Shown: positions 25,717 through 36,356, counted from the first letter of the stretch. The stretch is 64,000 bases of DNA from Alteromonas sp. C1M14 (GCF_018860965.1 NZ_JAHKQF010000002.1:372001-436000); one strand, 5' to 3'. A program made the numbers and translations. Notes: a model not told the origin generated them from the letters alone.

Positions 25717-27894
25717 TTGATATATCGCCTATTCACCTTTCTGTGTACACGTCATTTTGCTCTGTTGCTGCTACTTTTAACGTCATCACTTTCTGCAAAG
25801 GGTGAAGAATTTAAAACCTGCCAGTCCTGTCATAATGACATCGTTCAACAATGGCAAGCATCCGATCACGGCAAGGCCATGGCCCAAGCGAGCCCGGCTA
25901 CGGTGTTGGCAAATTTCGACGATGTTACCGTTAGCCATTTTAGTCAGACCGCCCACTTTCAAAAACAAAACGATACCTTCACTATTGATTTTACTGAAGG
26001 CACCACAACCACGCGTTATACCGTAAAGTACGTCTTTGGCCACTATCCATTACAAGAGTATTTGGTGCCGGGAAATAATGGCAAACTACAGGTATTTCCC
26101 TTCGCATGGGACGCCCGTCCTGACACAGAAGGCGGACAAAAATGGTATCCCTTACACCCTGATGAAGATATTCAAAAGGCCGATCGTCTACATTGGCAGC
26201 AACCACTACAAAATTGGAATGGCATGTGTGCCGATTGTCATTCTTCAGGGCTAAAAAGAAACTTCAGTAGCAGTACCAATCAATTTGATACTCACTTTTC
26301 TCAAATCAATGTGTCTTGTCAATCTTGCCATGGTGATATGTCCGCCCATGGGTCACAAACAAAATCAACATCCCCTTCGCTAATAAGCAAGCATGATCAA
26401 AAAGCCCTTGGACAATGGCTTAGGTCGAACGGGGAAAACATTGCCCATTGGCAGGGTCCACCACGAGACAATGCTTTTATGGAGACCTGTTTTGGTTGTC
26501 ACTCACTTCGCTCTCCGCTAGGTGACGGTATTGACCCTAACAGCGCCTTTTTAGACCAGTTTAGCCCTACATTTCTTACCCCTCCTCTTTATCATGCGGA
26601 TGGTCAGATTAAAGAAGAGGTGTATGTCTACGGCTCATTTTTGCAAAGTAAAATGTTTGCAGCTGGCGTGAATTGTCTCGATTGCCACAACCCCCACACT
26701 ATGAAGGTAAAAGTTGAAGGTAATGGGTTATGTCTGCAGTGCCATGCACCTGCCGCCTATCAAACCACTGCGCACACCCATCATCCGCTAGATAGCGCGG
26801 CAGGCCAATGCGTGAATTGTCATATGCCACAGACTACCTTCATGGGCGTAGATGCACGTCGAGATCATAGTTTTAGCGTCCCCCACCCTCAAAGCAGTCA
26901 ACAAACCGGTAGTCCCAACGCCTGTTTAAATTGCCACGCCGAGAAAACCAATGGGTGGGCCGATAACGCCATTAACCAATGGCATCCAGTCCGTCAACGC
27001 CCTGCCAGCGTAAATGAAAAGGGCTACATGGCATTAATGGACGGCGTTAAGTTAACAAAAAAACAGGTATTTACGCTTATCAGCGCACAAGATTTACCTG
27101 TCATAAAACGGGCCACAGTGATCACCTACTTGCCTCAGGTGGTACAAGCCTTAGATGATCAAGAGGTTGCCGCTCTAATTACCCATCCCGAGCCACTTAT
27201 TCGACTCGCGGTAGCACAAATAGGGCAATTACTTCCCCCCACAGAGCGACTAAAAAGCTATCATTTGCTGTTGAAAGACAAATACCGGGCGATACGGGTG
27301 GCCGCGGCTACTCACCTTGTGGGACTTAGATTAAAAGATGAGGCCTACCTTTCTGCGTTAAAGGAACTCTACCAAGCAAATGCAGTCAATCAGTGGCGTG
27401 GCGAGGGCAACCTCAACCAAAGCTTGCTACATTTCCAGCAAGGAAACAATAAGCAGGCAGTAGCCTTGCTTCAGCAAAGTCTACGTATTGACCCCTATTT
27501 TGCAGCCAGTTATATCAATTTGGCGGAAATTTACCGAGCACAACACCAGTTAGAAAAAGAGCAAGCCGTATTACAACAGGGGTTAACACTGTTGCCTGAC
27601 AACCCTTTACTCCATTACAGTTATGGTCTGTTTTTAATTCGACAACAACAAAAGACAAAAGCTGTGACGGCGTTTGAAAAGGCAGCCAAGCTTGCGCCTA
27701 ATAATGCGCAAAACTGGTATCTCTACGCATTAGCACTGGATAATATTCAGCGTACTGACGATGCGCTTTCGGTGTTAAAGCAGGGGTTACAATATGTCCA
27801 GGATCCTAGGTTAATTCAACTGGGGTTAAATTTCGCACAAAAAGAAAATAATCGAATAGCCTACCGATATTTTATGCAAAAAAAACCGCGTTAA
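25717..27894 (+). CDS. Octaheme c-type cytochrome with C-terminal TPR domain
   Basis: A 725-residue exported multiheme protein. A signal peptide covers about 1-28 and is followed by eight CXXCH heme-binding motifs at 35, 171, 201, 258, 320, 339, 365 and 403. Residues about 450-550 look like helical HEAT-type repeats, and 565-710 contain TPR-like units (AVALLQQSLRIDPYFAASYINLAEIY and similar). This resembles the c554-related multiheme/TPR proteins annotated in many marine bacteria, whose electron partner is unknown. The start is TTG with GGAAG upstream; no ATG fits. The last codons lie inside a terminator stem. Function is inferred only as periplasmic electron transfer or redox scaffolding. 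Confidence 0.88.
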   Translation: MIYRLFTFLCTRHFALLLLLLTSSLSAKGEEFKTCQSCHNDIVQQWQASDHGKAMAQASPATVLANFDDVTVSHFSQTAHFQKQNDTFTIDFTEGTTTTRYTVKYVFGHYPLQEYLVPGNNGKLQVFPFAWDARPDTEGGQKWYPLHPDEDIQKADRLHWQQPLQNWNGMCADCHSSGLKRNFSSSTNQFDTHFSQINVSCQSCHGDMSAHGSQTKSTSPSLISKHDQKALGQWLRSNGENIAHWQGPPRDNAFMETCFGCHSLRSPLGDGIDPNSAFLDQFSPTFLTPPLYHADGQIKEEVYVYGSFLQSKMFAAGVNCLDCHNPHTMKVKVEGNGLCLQCHAPAAYQTTAHTHHPLDSAAGQCVNCHMPQTTFMGVDARRDHSFSVPHPQSSQQTGSPNACLNCHAEKTNGWADNAINQWHPVRQRPASVNEKGYMALMDGVKLTKKQVFTLISAQDLPVIKRATVITYLPQVVQALDDQEVAALITHPEPLIRLAVAQIGQLLPPTERLKSYHLLLKDKYRAIRVAAATHLVGLRLKDEAYLSALKELYQANAVNQWRGEGNLNQSLLHFQQGNNKQAVALLQQSLRIDPYFAASYINLAEIYRAQHQLEKEQAVLQQGLTLLPDNPLLHYSYGLFLIRQQQKTKAVTAFEKAAKLAPNNAQNWYLYALALDNIQRTDDALSVLKQGLQYVQDPRLIQLGLNFAQKENNRIAYRYFMQKKPR

Positions 27895-27908
27895 GTGAAC
27901 GCGGTTTT
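27882..27908. terminator. Bidirectional terminator overlapping the cytochrome stop
   Basis: Stem AAAACCGCGTT/AACGCGGTTTT with a 5-base loop. The left arm contains the last codons and the stop TAA of the cytochrome gene. It also serves the convergent eda operon. Confidence 0.85.
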
Positions 27909-27939
27909 ACAATCTAGCTTGGCGCTTTACCCATGTAAT

Positions 27940-28587
27940 TTATGCTAACTTTGCACCTGCGCATGCATCTTTAGCCAGTTGGGTAATGGCATCCCAGTCA
28001 TCGTTGGCAATGGCGTCGTCTGGCGCTAACCATGAACCACCCACGCAACGTACATTCGGTAAGCTCAAATAATCGTTATAATTACCTGGGCCAATTCCCC
28101 CTGTTGGGCAAAAAGCCACATCAGGGAACGGACCGCCGATAGATTTAATTGCCTTCACACCACCTGAGGCTTCAGCTGGAAAAAACTTAAGATGATCATA
28201 ACCCGCATCTTTCGCTGTCATTAGATCAGAAATCGAAGATATACCAGGAATTAATGGTATGTTTCCTTCTGCACCTGCTTTCAACAGAGGAGCTGTTAAA
28301 CCAGGACTAATCGCAAATTTCGCTCCCGCTTCAACCACTTGTTTAAGTTGCTGGGCGTTAGTTACTGTGCCTGCGCCGACAATAGCATCAGGGACTTCAT
28401 CTGCGATTTTTTTAATGACTTCCAAGGCAACCGCAGTACGAAGGGTCACTTCCAATACTTTGATCCCGCCCGCCATCAATGCTTTTGCTAGTGGTACCGC
28501 TTTTTCCACATCTTTGATTACTAAAACCGGGACCACAGGGCCAGCTGCAAAAATGTCCGCCGGTGAATATTTCCAATTCGTTGTCAT
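27940..28587 (-). CDS. eda: KDPG aldolase (2-dehydro-3-deoxyphosphogluconate aldolase)
   Basis: Splits KDPG to pyruvate and glyceraldehyde 3-phosphate, the second Entner-Doudoroff step. The 215-residue product has the catalytic glutamate in KVLEVTLRT, the phosphate-binding AGTVTN region and the Schiff-base lysine in DHLKFFPAE. Last gene of the zwf-pgl-edd-glk-eda operon, 2 bp after glk. It ends at the shared terminator. Confidence 0.97.
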   Translation of the reverse strand: MTTNWKYSPADIFAAGPVVPVLVIKDVEKAVPLAKALMAGGIKVLEVTLRTAVALEVIKKIADEVPDAIVGAGTVTNAQQLKQVVEAGAKFAISPGLTAPLLKAGAEGNIPLIPGISSISDLMTAKDAGYDHLKFFPAEASGGVKAIKSIGGPFPDVAFCPTGGIGPGNYNDYLSLPNVRCVGGSWLAPDDAIANDDWDAITQLAKDACAGAKLA

Positions 28588-28589
28588 AA

Positions 28590-29543
28590 TTAACTCGCAG
28601 TATGTTGTTTCAAATATGCAGACGCACCTAATAATCCATGATCAGGTTCAGCAATAAGGTACGTAGGAATAGGCTTAACGTAATGGCTCATTTGTCCTTT
28701 ATCTTCGAATCGCTGGCGAAAGTCGCTGGATTTAAGATAATCGGCAAAGCGCAGCGCAATGCCGCCGCCGATGAAAACGCCGCCGGTGGTTGCCATATTC
28801 AGTGCTAGATTACCGGCAAAACTGCCCATAATCCGACAAAACTGAGACACAGTGCGCACGCAAATATCACACTGTCCTTGCATGGCGTTTTCGGTAATGT
28901 CCGCCGGATCGCTAAAACGCACCGTTGCGTTAGCATCCGTCGCGAGTGCGCGGTATATATTTAGTATTCCCCGACCAGACATCACTTCTTCCGCCGACGC
29001 TCTGGCGAACTGAGATTGCAAGTAGCGCCAAATCACCACATCCACCTCATCAACCGGAGCAAAATCTACATGACCACCTTCGCCATCTAGTGTTTGCCAA
29101 CCCGAGGAGGTCATGGTGATATGCTCTACCCCTAAGCCCGTACCTGGGCCAAAAACAGCAATATTGCCATTTTCCACCGGGGTGCCTTCACCAATTTGTA
29201 TCACCTGTGTGCTATCAAGTACCGGTAAAGAATGGGCAACAGCGGTAAAATCGTTGATAACAAATAAATGGGACAAATTAAGCTGCTTTTTTAGGGCACG
29301 TTGGGAAAATGCCCAGCTATGATTTGTCATCACAACCTCATCACCTAAAACCGGACAGGCAATGGCAATACAACCTTGGCTGAAGGTATATTGAGGTAAA
29401 TCGGTGAAATATTGCTTTATGGCCACATCAAGACTGGCGAAATCCCGACATTGATATTTGATAATATTATCAACGCCCTTTTCCGTTACTCTCGCCAACC
29501 GAATGTTGGTGCCGCCGACATCGGCGACAAACCTTTGGGTCAT
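28590..29543 (-). CDS. glk: Glucokinase
   Basis: ATP-dependent glucokinase of the proteobacterial Glk type, 317 residues. It has the phosphate-binding [13 protein letters not shown] at the N-terminus, the catalytic Asp in [25 protein letters not shown] and the sugar-binding [11 protein letters not shown]. The start overlaps the edd stop by 4 bases and eda follows after 2 bp. Its place inside the Entner-Doudoroff operon indicates free glucose as an input, consistent with malQ nearby. Confidence 0.95.
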   Translation of the reverse strand: MTQRFVADVGGTNIRLARVTEKGVDNIIKYQCRDFASLDVAIKQYFTDLPQYTFSQGCIAIACPVLGDEVVMTNHSWAFSQRALKKQLNLSHLFVINDFTAVAHSLPVLDSTQVIQIGEGTPVENGNIAVFGPGTGLGVEHITMTSSGWQTLDGEGGHVDFAPVDEVDVVIWRYLQSQFARASAEEVMSGRGILNIYRALATDANATVRFSDPADITENAMQGQCDICVRTVSQFCRIMGSFAGNLALNMATTGGVFIGGGIALRFADYLKSSDFRQRFEDKGQMSHYVKPIPTYLIAEPDHGLLGASAYLKQHTAS

Positions 29544-31369
29544 AGCGCTTGCTCCTGATCAGCAAACAACGAACATGCCCCTTCTTCCGCGCCAGAAAGG
29601 ATGGCTCTAAAGCCTGAGAACATTTCCCGTCCCATACCGATTTGATGATGAGTAAGGTTAGCCTCAGCAGGCGAGCGTGCCGATAGGGTTTCTTCGTCAA
29701 CCAACAGTGTGAGTTCGCCGGAAACCGTGTTTAACTCGATCATGTCGCCAGATTGTACTTTCGCTAACAAACCGCCTTTATAGGCTTCTGGTGTGACATG
29801 GATAGCGGCCGGCACCTTACCAGAGGCGCCAGACATTCTACCGTCAGTCACTAGCGCCACATTAAAGCCGCGGTCCTGAAGTACCCCTAATGGCGGAGTG
29901 AGACGATGAAGTTCTGGCATACCAATGGCTGAAGGCCCTTGGAATCGCACTACGATGATACAGTCTTTATCCAGTTCACCTGATTTAAAGGAGGCATCTA
30001 ATTCGAATTGGTCTTCAAATACCACAGCCGGCGCTTTAATGTGACAAACTGGAGAGCGTAACGCTGAGGTTTTCATTACGCCACGGCCTAAATTACCTTT
30101 TAATACACACACGCCGCCATCAGGTTTGAACGGTTCGTCTACCGTTGCGATGACTTCTTTGTCATGGGATTTGACAGGCCCATCTCGCCATTCAAGCTCG
30201 CCATCGTTTAAGATAGGCTCTTTGGTATAACGGTCCAAGCCATCGCCACAAATCGTCTTCACGTCGTTGTGGATCAAACCAGCATCTAAAAGTTGCTTAA
30301 ACAGCAGCGCCATACCGCCAGCAGCCACAAAGTGATTGATATCGGCTGAGCCATTAGGGTAAATACGGGTCAGCAACGGCACTGCGTTAGAAATGTCAGA
30401 GAAATCATCCCAGTTGATAATGATGCCTGCAGCGCGAGCAACGGCAACTAAGTGCATGGTATGGTTCGTTGACCCACCGGTTGCAAGCAACGCGACAATG
30501 CCATTGACAATGGCTTTTTCATCAACAATGTGACCTATTGGCGAGTAATTGTCGCTTAAATCCGTTAATCGGGTGGCCTGTACCGCTGCGGCACGGGTTA
30601 AAGCATCTCGTAACGGCGTGCCTGGATTCACAAACGAAGAACCGGGCAAGTGTAACCCCATGGTTTCAACAACCAACTGGTTGGAGTTTGCAGTACCGTA
30701 GAATGTACAAGTACCGGCAGAATGATAGGACTGGGATTCAGCTTCTAACAGTGCATCTCGGCCAAGTTTTCCTTGCGCGAATTCTTGTCGAACCCGTGCC
30801 TTTTCTTTATTCGGCAAGCCTGAAGGCATAGGGCCAGCGGGTATAAATACCGTGGGTAAATGACCAAACGCCAATGATCCCATCAATAAACCCGGTACGA
30901 TTTTATCGCAAATACCCAGCATCAATGCGCCGTCAAACATATTGTGTGACAAGCCTACAGCGGTAGCTTGGGCAATGACATCACGGCTCATCAGGCTAAG
31001 ATCCATACCAGGATTACCCTGTGTAACACCGTCACACATAGCTGGTACGCCACCGGCAAACTGGGCAACACTGCCTACTTCACGAATAGCTTCTTTAAGA
31101 ATTGCAGGATAAGCTTCATAAGGTTGATGGGCCGATAACATGTCGTTATAGGAAGAGATAATGGCAATATTTGCTTTCGTCATGGAACGCAGATCAGACT
31201 TATCTTCCGTACCACAAGCCGCAAAGCCGTGAGCCAAATTACCACAAGACAACACACCACGATGTGGCCCTGCACGGCGTGCTTTATCAATTTTATCTAA
31301 ATACGCTTTACGGGTTTTTGTACTGCGTTCAATAATTCGTTGCGTAATTTCAGCAATTTGAGAATTCAT
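29540..31369 (-). CDS. edd: 6-phosphogluconate dehydratase
   Basis: [4Fe-4S] dehydratase that turns 6-phosphogluconate into KDPG. The 609-residue product has the IlvD/Edd signatures: [20 protein letters not shown] (the cluster cysteine lies here), [11 protein letters not shown], the third cysteine in [15 protein letters not shown], and [17 protein letters not shown]. It overlaps glk by 4 bases and follows pgl by 9 bp. Cluster sensitivity to oxidants fits a region that also carries msrB and trxB. Confidence 0.97.
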   Translation of the reverse strand: MNSQIAEITQRIIERSTKTRKAYLDKIDKARRAGPHRGVLSCGNLAHGFAACGTEDKSDLRSMTKANIAIISSYNDMLSAHQPYEAYPAILKEAIREVGSVAQFAGGVPAMCDGVTQGNPGMDLSLMSRDVIAQATAVGLSHNMFDGALMLGICDKIVPGLLMGSLAFGHLPTVFIPAGPMPSGLPNKEKARVRQEFAQGKLGRDALLEAESQSYHSAGTCTFYGTANSNQLVVETMGLHLPGSSFVNPGTPLRDALTRAAAVQATRLTDLSDNYSPIGHIVDEKAIVNGIVALLATGGSTNHTMHLVAVARAAGIIINWDDFSDISNAVPLLTRIYPNGSADINHFVAAGGMALLFKQLLDAGLIHNDVKTICGDGLDRYTKEPILNDGELEWRDGPVKSHDKEVIATVDEPFKPDGGVCVLKGNLGRGVMKTSALRSPVCHIKAPAVVFEDQFELDASFKSGELDKDCIIVVRFQGPSAIGMPELHRLTPPLGVLQDRGFNVALVTDGRMSGASGKVPAAIHVTPEAYKGGLLAKVQSGDMIELNTVSGELTLLVDEETLSARSPAEANLTHHQIGMGREMFSGFRAILSGAEEGACSLFADQEQAL

Positions 31370-31378
31370 ACACTTCTC

Positions 31379-32071
31379 CTAAGGTGCCCACATTAGCGTT
31401 ACATCTGCGTGATTAATAACGGCAGTAATGGGTTTTTCGATTTCGGTCGCGTTGGCAATGGCATCTTCAAGAACGGCTTTTTTCTTCTCGCCGGTCAAAT
31501 GTAGGAAGATATTGCGACTATTCAATAGCGCTGGCAGTGTCAACGATATCCGCTGATGCGGTGCAGTTTGCGGCTGGACGGCAATACAAACCATACCGCT
31601 AGACAGATTCAGCCCATCTTTAATTTGCTCAGAGCAAGGGAACAACGAAGCCGTGTGACCGTCTTCTCCCATACCCAATATCAGCGCATCAAACGGCTGG
31701 GAAAGACTAGACAAGCGGCTTTCCGCTTCCGAGATACCCTCGTTAGCGTCTTTATCTGCGGTTTTTAAAGTAACGAAATTCGCTTTACTCGCATAATTTT
31801 GCAGCAAATGCGCTTTCACTAACTTTGTATTGCTTGCGTCATCTTCTTCATCAACCCAGCGTTCATCAGCGAGGGTAATATCCACCTGACTCCAAGGAAT
31901 ATCACTAAGGCTAAGTTGTTTAAATAAAGCAATCGGCGTACGACCACCGCTCACCACCAAGCTCGCCCGACCTCGGGCTTCTATCGCGGCTTCAAGCAGA
32001 GCAATCAAGGTTGATGCGAAGCTGTCAGTTAACCCCTCGGGTGTATCAAATGCTTCTGTAATCAATGCCAT
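31379..32071 (-). CDS. pgl: 6-phosphogluconolactonase (DevB type)
   Basis: Hydrolyses 6-phosphogluconolactone. The 230-residue product has the NagB/Pgl-fold motifs VVSGGRTPIALFKQLS, ITLADERWVDEEDDASN and LGMGEDGHTASLFPCS. It starts 1 bp after the zwf stop and is followed by edd after 9 bp, so it is firmly within the operon. Confidence 0.95.
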   Translation of the reverse strand: MALITEAFDTPEGLTDSFASTLIALLEAAIEARGRASLVVSGGRTPIALFKQLSLSDIPWSQVDITLADERWVDEEDDASNTKLVKAHLLQNYASKANFVTLKTADKDANEGISEAESRLSSLSQPFDALILGMGEDGHTASLFPCSEQIKDGLNLSSGMVCIAVQPQTAPHQRISLTLPALLNSRNIFLHLTGEKKKAVLEDAIANATEIEKPITAVINHADVTLMWAP

Positions 32072-32072
32072 G

Positions 32073-33569
32073 TTATTTTTTCTTCCGGGTTATTTTACTT
32101 TCATACCAACTACGGTTTGCCCGGGCTAACAGACCAATAGACGCCACAGGCCCCCATGTTCCTGCCTGATACGGTTCAGGAGGTTCATTGTTGTGTTTCC
32201 ATGCCTCTAAAATTGAATCGACCCAAGTCCACGCCTGTTCAATTTCATCACGGCGTACGAAGAGTGCTTGGTTACCCAACATGACTTCCAACAACAGTTT
32301 TTCATAGGCATCAGGGATACGCTCATCACCAAATGCATCAGAGAAGCTCAAATCCAGTTTGGATTTTTGCAAATCCATCGAGCCTGAACTGGTTAATCCT
32401 GGCACCTTATTCATCACTGTGATTTCTACACCTTCATCAGGCTGTAAACGAATCACTAATTTGTTAGGTGGCAAATTCTGAAAACTGTCACTAAATAAAT
32501 TATGAGGCTGACGTTTGAAATAAATAACAACCTCAGACACTTTAGTCGGTAAACGTTTACCGGTACGCAAGTAGAAAGGCACACCTGCCCAACGCCAGTT
32601 GTCGATATCGGCTTTGATTGCCACAAAAGTCTCGGTGCGGCTTTTGGTGTTGGCATCTTCTTCTTCCAGATACCCAGGTACTTCCTGACCTTTAACAAAC
32701 CCGGCGGTGTACTGGCCTCTTACCGTGGCATCATTAATATTGGTCACATTAATGGGGCGCAGGGCTTTGAGTACTTTAAGTTTTTCATCACGAATGCTAT
32801 CGGCATCTAATGTTGCGGGCGGCTCCATGGCAACCAAACTCAAAATTTGCAACAGATGGTTTTGCACCATATCGCGCATTTGTCCCGCATCGTCAAAGTA
32901 GCCCCAGCGACCTTCAATGCCCACAGATTCAGCAACACTAATCTGTACATGATCGATGGAATTGTGATCCCAATTGGTGGCAAAAATAGAGTTTGCGAAA
33001 CGAAGAGAAATAAGATTCAGAACCGTTTCTTTACCCAGATAATGGTCTATACGATAAATTTGGGATTCGTGGAAATATTCTGAAACCTGATCATTGATGG
33101 TTTTTGAAGAATGTAAATCGTGCCCGATGGGCTTTTCAAGCACCACCCGAACAGAGCTGTCGATAATGTTACAGTTGTGCAAGCCACGACAAATATCGCC
33201 ATAAATAGAAGGCGGCGTAGCAAGGTAGCAAACCATGGTGCGATTAGAATCCACCAAGCCATCAAACACACAATAGGTTTCGATGGCTTTCATATCAACG
33301 CATGCATAGTTAAGTCGGGCTTCTAAACGTTTCCATGTTTCTTCACAGATACTTTTTTCACCAAACTTTTCAATATTTTTACGGACTTCTTTTTTGTAGT
33401 CCTCAATTTCCATTTCCTGGCGAGCTACTCCAATGATGGTAGTTTCAGGATGAATGAGTTCAGCTTTTTCAAGCTGGTATAAGGACGGCAATAGTTTCCG
33501 TCGTGAGAGATCCCCGAGGGTGCCAAAAAGCACAAAATCACAGGGTTCAAAGGAATTATCCATTACCAT
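32073..33569 (-). CDS. zwf: Glucose-6-phosphate 1-dehydrogenase
   Basis: First enzyme of the oxidative pentose-phosphate and Entner-Doudoroff pathways, producing NADPH. The 498-residue product has the N-terminal FGTLGDLSRRKLLPSLY cofactor motif, the active-site RIDHYLGKETVLNL and the substrate-binding EKPIGHDL. First gene of zwf-pgl-edd-glk-eda and divergent from hexR. ATG 33569 has AGG nine bases upstream; a second in-frame ATG lies two codons later. A HexR box lies about 100 bp upstream. Confidence 0.97.
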   Translation of the reverse strand: MVMDNSFEPCDFVLFGTLGDLSRRKLLPSLYQLEKAELIHPETTIIGVARQEMEIEDYKKEVRKNIEKFGEKSICEETWKRLEARLNYACVDMKAIETYCVFDGLVDSNRTMVCYLATPPSIYGDICRGLHNCNIIDSSVRVVLEKPIGHDLHSSKTINDQVSEYFHESQIYRIDHYLGKETVLNLISLRFANSIFATNWDHNSIDHVQISVAESVGIEGRWGYFDDAGQMRDMVQNHLLQILSLVAMEPPATLDADSIRDEKLKVLKALRPINVTNINDATVRGQYTAGFVKGQEVPGYLEEEDANTKSRTETFVAIKADIDNWRWAGVPFYLRTGKRLPTKVSEVVIYFKRQPHNLFSDSFQNLPPNKLVIRLQPDEGVEITVMNKVPGLTSSGSMDLQKSKLDLSFSDAFGDERIPDAYEKLLLEVMLGNQALFVRRDEIEQAWTWVDSILEAWKHNNEPPEPYQAGTWGPVASIGLLARANRSWYESKITRKKK

Positions 33570-33669
33570 ATTCGTCGACCTTTCTTAATGATAATTTGAA
33601 AGAACAAGTATTCAGACAGGCAACATCCGTTCACTGTTCCCGATTTTGAGGCACATAGTTAACACCAAA

Positions 33670-33684
33670 TGTAGTAAAATTACA
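33670..33684. promoter_or_regulatory. HexR box between zwf and hexR
   Basis: TGTAGTAAAATTACA is a full match to the HexR consensus TGTARTWWWWTTACA. It overlaps TTGTAA, a possible -35 of the zwf promoter on the minus strand (33681-33686, with a TAACTA-like -10 near 33656-33661). HexR from the adjacent gene should repress here. Confidence 0.8.
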
Positions 33685-33774
33685 ACTTTTGTAAGCCACG
33701 CACCACGAGAGTGGTATTTTTTACCTGAATACCCACCATTTAACCGCTTTAATTGTCAAAAAATTACATTTTTC

Positions 33775-33803
33775 TTGTCACCCGGTACACAACGGGTAGT
33801 ATA
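33775..33803 (+). promoter_or_regulatory. Proposed hexR promoter
   Basis: TTGTCA (33775-33780), a 17-bp spacer and AGTATA (33798-33803). The predicted leader is about 40 bases before the hexR ATG. Confidence 0.5.
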
Positions 33804-33848
33804 GAGGGAATTAATGACATCAATTTTACCCTACTTTTTTATATCTGT

Positions 33849-34697
33849 ATGAATATTCTTGAAAAAATAACTCAAAACAAAGCTGTGTTCAGCAAATCAG
33901 AACGAAAAGTCGCAGAGGTTATACTTGCTAATCCACAAACGGCGATTCATTCGAGTATAGCAACTTTGGCAAAAATGTCGGATGTCAGTGAGCCGACGGT
34001 CAACCGATTTTGTCGCCGACTTGACACCAAAGGCTACCCAGATTTTAAACTGCATTTAGCTCAAAGCCTAGCTAATGGTACACCATACGTTAACCGACAT
34101 GTGGATGAAAGCGATGGCCCTGGTGAATACACCAACAAGATCTTTGAATCCACCATGGCCTCACTGGAAGTGGCAAAGCAATCCATCGATGTTGCCACCG
34201 TCAACCGCGTAGTCGACCTACTCACCCAAGCCCAGAAAATTTCCTTCTTTGGGCTCGGCGCTTCTGCTTCAGTTGCCCACGATGCGTTAAACAAGTTTTT
34301 CCGTTTCAACGTTCCTGTGGTCTACTTTGAAGACATATTAATGCAACGTATGAGCTGCATGAATTGTTCAGCCGGAGATGTGGTGGTGCTTATCTCTCAC
34401 ACAGGCCGTACCAAAAGCCTTGTAGAAATTGCACAAATCGCGAAAAATAATGACGCCACTGTGGTTGGCATCACATCAGCGGATAGTCCGTTAGCAAGAG
34501 AGTCTACTCATGTACTGTCTTTGGAAGTACCGGAAGATACTGACATGTATATGCCCATGGCATCTCGCATTGCACAGTTAACGTTAATTGATGTTCTTGC
34601 TACTGGCTTTACGTTGCGCAGAGGTAATAAGTTCAGAGAAAACCTCAAACGAGTAAAAGATACATTACGGGGTTCACGGTTCGACAAACGAGATTAA
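33849..34697 (+). CDS. hexR: HexR, RpiR-family sugar-phosphate-responsive regulator
   Basis: Transcription factor controlling central carbon metabolism in Alteromonadales and relatives; in studied species it is released from DNA by KDPG. The 282-residue product has an N-terminal RpiR-type helix-turn-helix (SKSERKVAEVIL, then SIATLAKMSDVSEPTVNRFCRRL) and a C-terminal SIS sugar-phosphate domain (SFFGLGASASVAHDA, VVVLISHTGRTKSLVEIA). I chose ATG 33849, which gives the family N-terminus. The open frame extends 96 bases upstream, but the proposed promoter lies there. It is divergent from zwf. Confidence 0.95.
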   Translation: MNILEKITQNKAVFSKSERKVAEVILANPQTAIHSSIATLAKMSDVSEPTVNRFCRRLDTKGYPDFKLHLAQSLANGTPYVNRHVDESDGPGEYTNKIFESTMASLEVAKQSIDVATVNRVVDLLTQAQKISFFGLGASASVAHDALNKFFRFNVPVVYFEDILMQRMSCMNCSAGDVVVLISHTGRTKSLVEIAQIAKNNDATVVGITSADSPLARESTHVLSLEVPEDTDMYMPMASRIAQLTLIDVLATGFTLRRGNKFRENLKRVKDTLRGSRFDKRD

Positions 34698-34705
34698 GCC
34701 ATTTC

Positions 34706-34738
34706 GTGCCGCTTTTTCGAGCGGCACCTACCCCTTTT
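34706..34738 (+). terminator. Terminator hairpin after hexR
   Basis: Stem GTGCCGCT/AGCGGCAC with a 6-base loop, followed by CTACCCCTTTT. The T tract is delayed, so strength is uncertain. Confidence 0.65.
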
Positions 34739-34784
34739 CAACTGGTAAGGCCAGCAACAAATAAAGCGCTTTGCATTCACATTT

Positions 34785-34821
34785 TTGTCAAATTGAACTA
34801 CTATTCTGTAATAAAATTACG
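34785..34821 (+). promoter_or_regulatory. pykA distal promoter P1 with overlapping HexR box
   Basis: TTGTCA (34785-34790), an 18-bp spacer and TAATAA (34809-34814). The -10 is covered by the HexR box TGTAATAAAATTACG (34807-34821), which matches the consensus at 14 of 15 positions. This is a classic repressor position. Confidence 0.6.
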
Positions 34822-34865
34822 TAAACCTATTACAGCAACGAGATTAGAACGTTTTTTCAACAATG

Positions 34866-34894
34866 TTGTCGAACAATAACGCTAATCCTATAAC
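34866..34894 (+). promoter_or_regulatory. pykA proximal promoter P2
   Basis: TTGTCG (34866-34871), exactly 17 bp, then TATAAC (34889-34894). The leader would be about 20 bases. There is no HexR box over it, so it might give HexR-independent expression. Confidence 0.5.
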
Positions 34895-34919
34895 GACGAA
34901 GATTAAGTGATTTATAATT

Positions 34920-36356
34920 ATGACTAGAAGAACAAAGATACTTGCCACCCTAGGTCCAGCCACTGATACCTTAGAAACCATCGAGGCAGTTATTGCTGCT
35001 GGCGCCAATGTGGTACGCATGAATTTTTCCCATGGTCAGGCCCAAGATCATATCGAACGAGCGAACAAAGTTCGTCAGGCAGCGAAAAACCTAAACAAAT
35101 ACGTCGCCATTTTAGGTGATCTTCAAGGGCCGAAAATACGGGTTGCCCGATTTGAAGAGGGAGCCATTCATCTTGATGTTGGCGCGCCATTTGTGCTTGA
35201 TGCAGAAATGGATAAAGATAAAGGCAACATCCACGCCGTGGGCATTGACTACAAAGCGCTACCTGATGATGTGGAAGCCGGCGACATTCTTCTTCTTGAT
35301 GACGGCCGAATCCAACTTAAAGTCACGGATGTGGTAGGCAGAAAAGTCCATACCCAAGTGACGGTAGGCGGTAAGTTGTCGAATAATAAAGGCATTAACC
35401 GCCAAGGCGGTGGGCTTTCAGCCGAGGCCCTGACCGAAAAAGACAAGCAAGATATTAAAACCGCTGCAAAGATAGATGTGGATTACTTAGCGGTTTCTTT
35501 CCCTCGCTGTGGTGCAGATTTAAATTACGCCCGAGAACTGGCCAGAGAAGCAGGCTGCCGCGCTTTAATTTGCGCAAAGGTTGAACGCGCAGAAGCCGTT
35601 GCCACCGACGAAGCCATCGACGATATTATCAGTGCCTCCGATGCGGTAATGGTGGCCCGGGGTGATCTTGGTGTAGAGATTGGTGACGCCGAATTAGTGG
35701 GCAAGCAAAAGAAACTGATTTCCCGCTCTCGTCAATTGAACAAAGTGGTGATCACCGCCACCCAAATGATGGAATCGATGATAAACAGCCCCATGCCTAC
35801 CCGTGCCGAAGTAATGGATGTGGCAAACGCGGTTTTAGATGGTACCGATGCGGTTATGCTGTCCGCAGAAACAGCGGCGGGTAGCTTCCCAGTAGAAACC
35901 GTACAAGCAATGGCGAGAGTGTGTGAAGGCGCAGAAACTCACCCTAGTATCAAACTGTCTAAACACAGAATGGACGATGTTTTCTCTACCGTGAGTGAAA
36001 CAACGGCATTGTCCGCCGTATATGCCGCAAATCACCTTCCAAGCATTAAAGCCATTGTTGCGTTAACGGAAAGCGGAAATACACCGAAATTGATGTCTCG
36101 TATTACCACCTCTCTACCCATTATTGCCATGTCTCGTCATCATGCCACGCTAAATATCATGGCTCTCTACCGTGGTGTGCAACCGGTGTTCTTCGATTCT
36201 CGCAACAGCGAACCGGGCCAATTAAAGCATGACACTATGGCGGCACTTAAAGCCATTGGCGTCGTGTCACAAGGTGATAGCGTCATTATGACCTATGGCG
36301 ATGAAATGGAGAAAATTGGGGCGACTAACGCGATGAAGATTGTGCAAGTTGACTAA
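34920..36356 (+). CDS. pykA: Pyruvate kinase (PykA type)
   Basis: Converts phosphoenolpyruvate and ADP to pyruvate and ATP, the last glycolytic step. The 478-residue product has [12 protein letters not shown] at the N-terminus, [18 protein letters not shown], the catalytic-lysine segment [23 protein letters not shown] (metal ligands) and [21 protein letters not shown]. The length and motif set match the PykA (type II) group. Upstream there are two promoter candidates, one under a HexR box. Two hairpins lie at its 3' end, the first including the stop codon. Confidence 0.96.
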   Translation: MTRRTKILATLGPATDTLETIEAVIAAGANVVRMNFSHGQAQDHIERANKVRQAAKNLNKYVAILGDLQGPKIRVARFEEGAIHLDVGAPFVLDAEMDKDKGNIHAVGIDYKALPDDVEAGDILLLDDGRIQLKVTDVVGRKVHTQVTVGGKLSNNKGINRQGGGLSAEALTEKDKQDIKTAAKIDVDYLAVSFPRCGADLNYARELAREAGCRALICAKVERAEAVATDEAIDDIISASDAVMVARGDLGVEIGDAELVGKQKKLISRSRQLNKVVITATQMMESMINSPMPTRAEVMDVANAVLDGTDAVMLSAETAAGSFPVETVQAMARVCEGAETHPSIKLSKHRMDDVFSTVSETTALSAVYAANHLPSIKAIVALTESGNTPKLMSRITTSLPIIAMSRHHATLNIMALYRGVQPVFFDSRNSEPGQLKHDTMAALKAIGVVSQGDSVIMTYGDEMEKIGATNAMKIVQVD

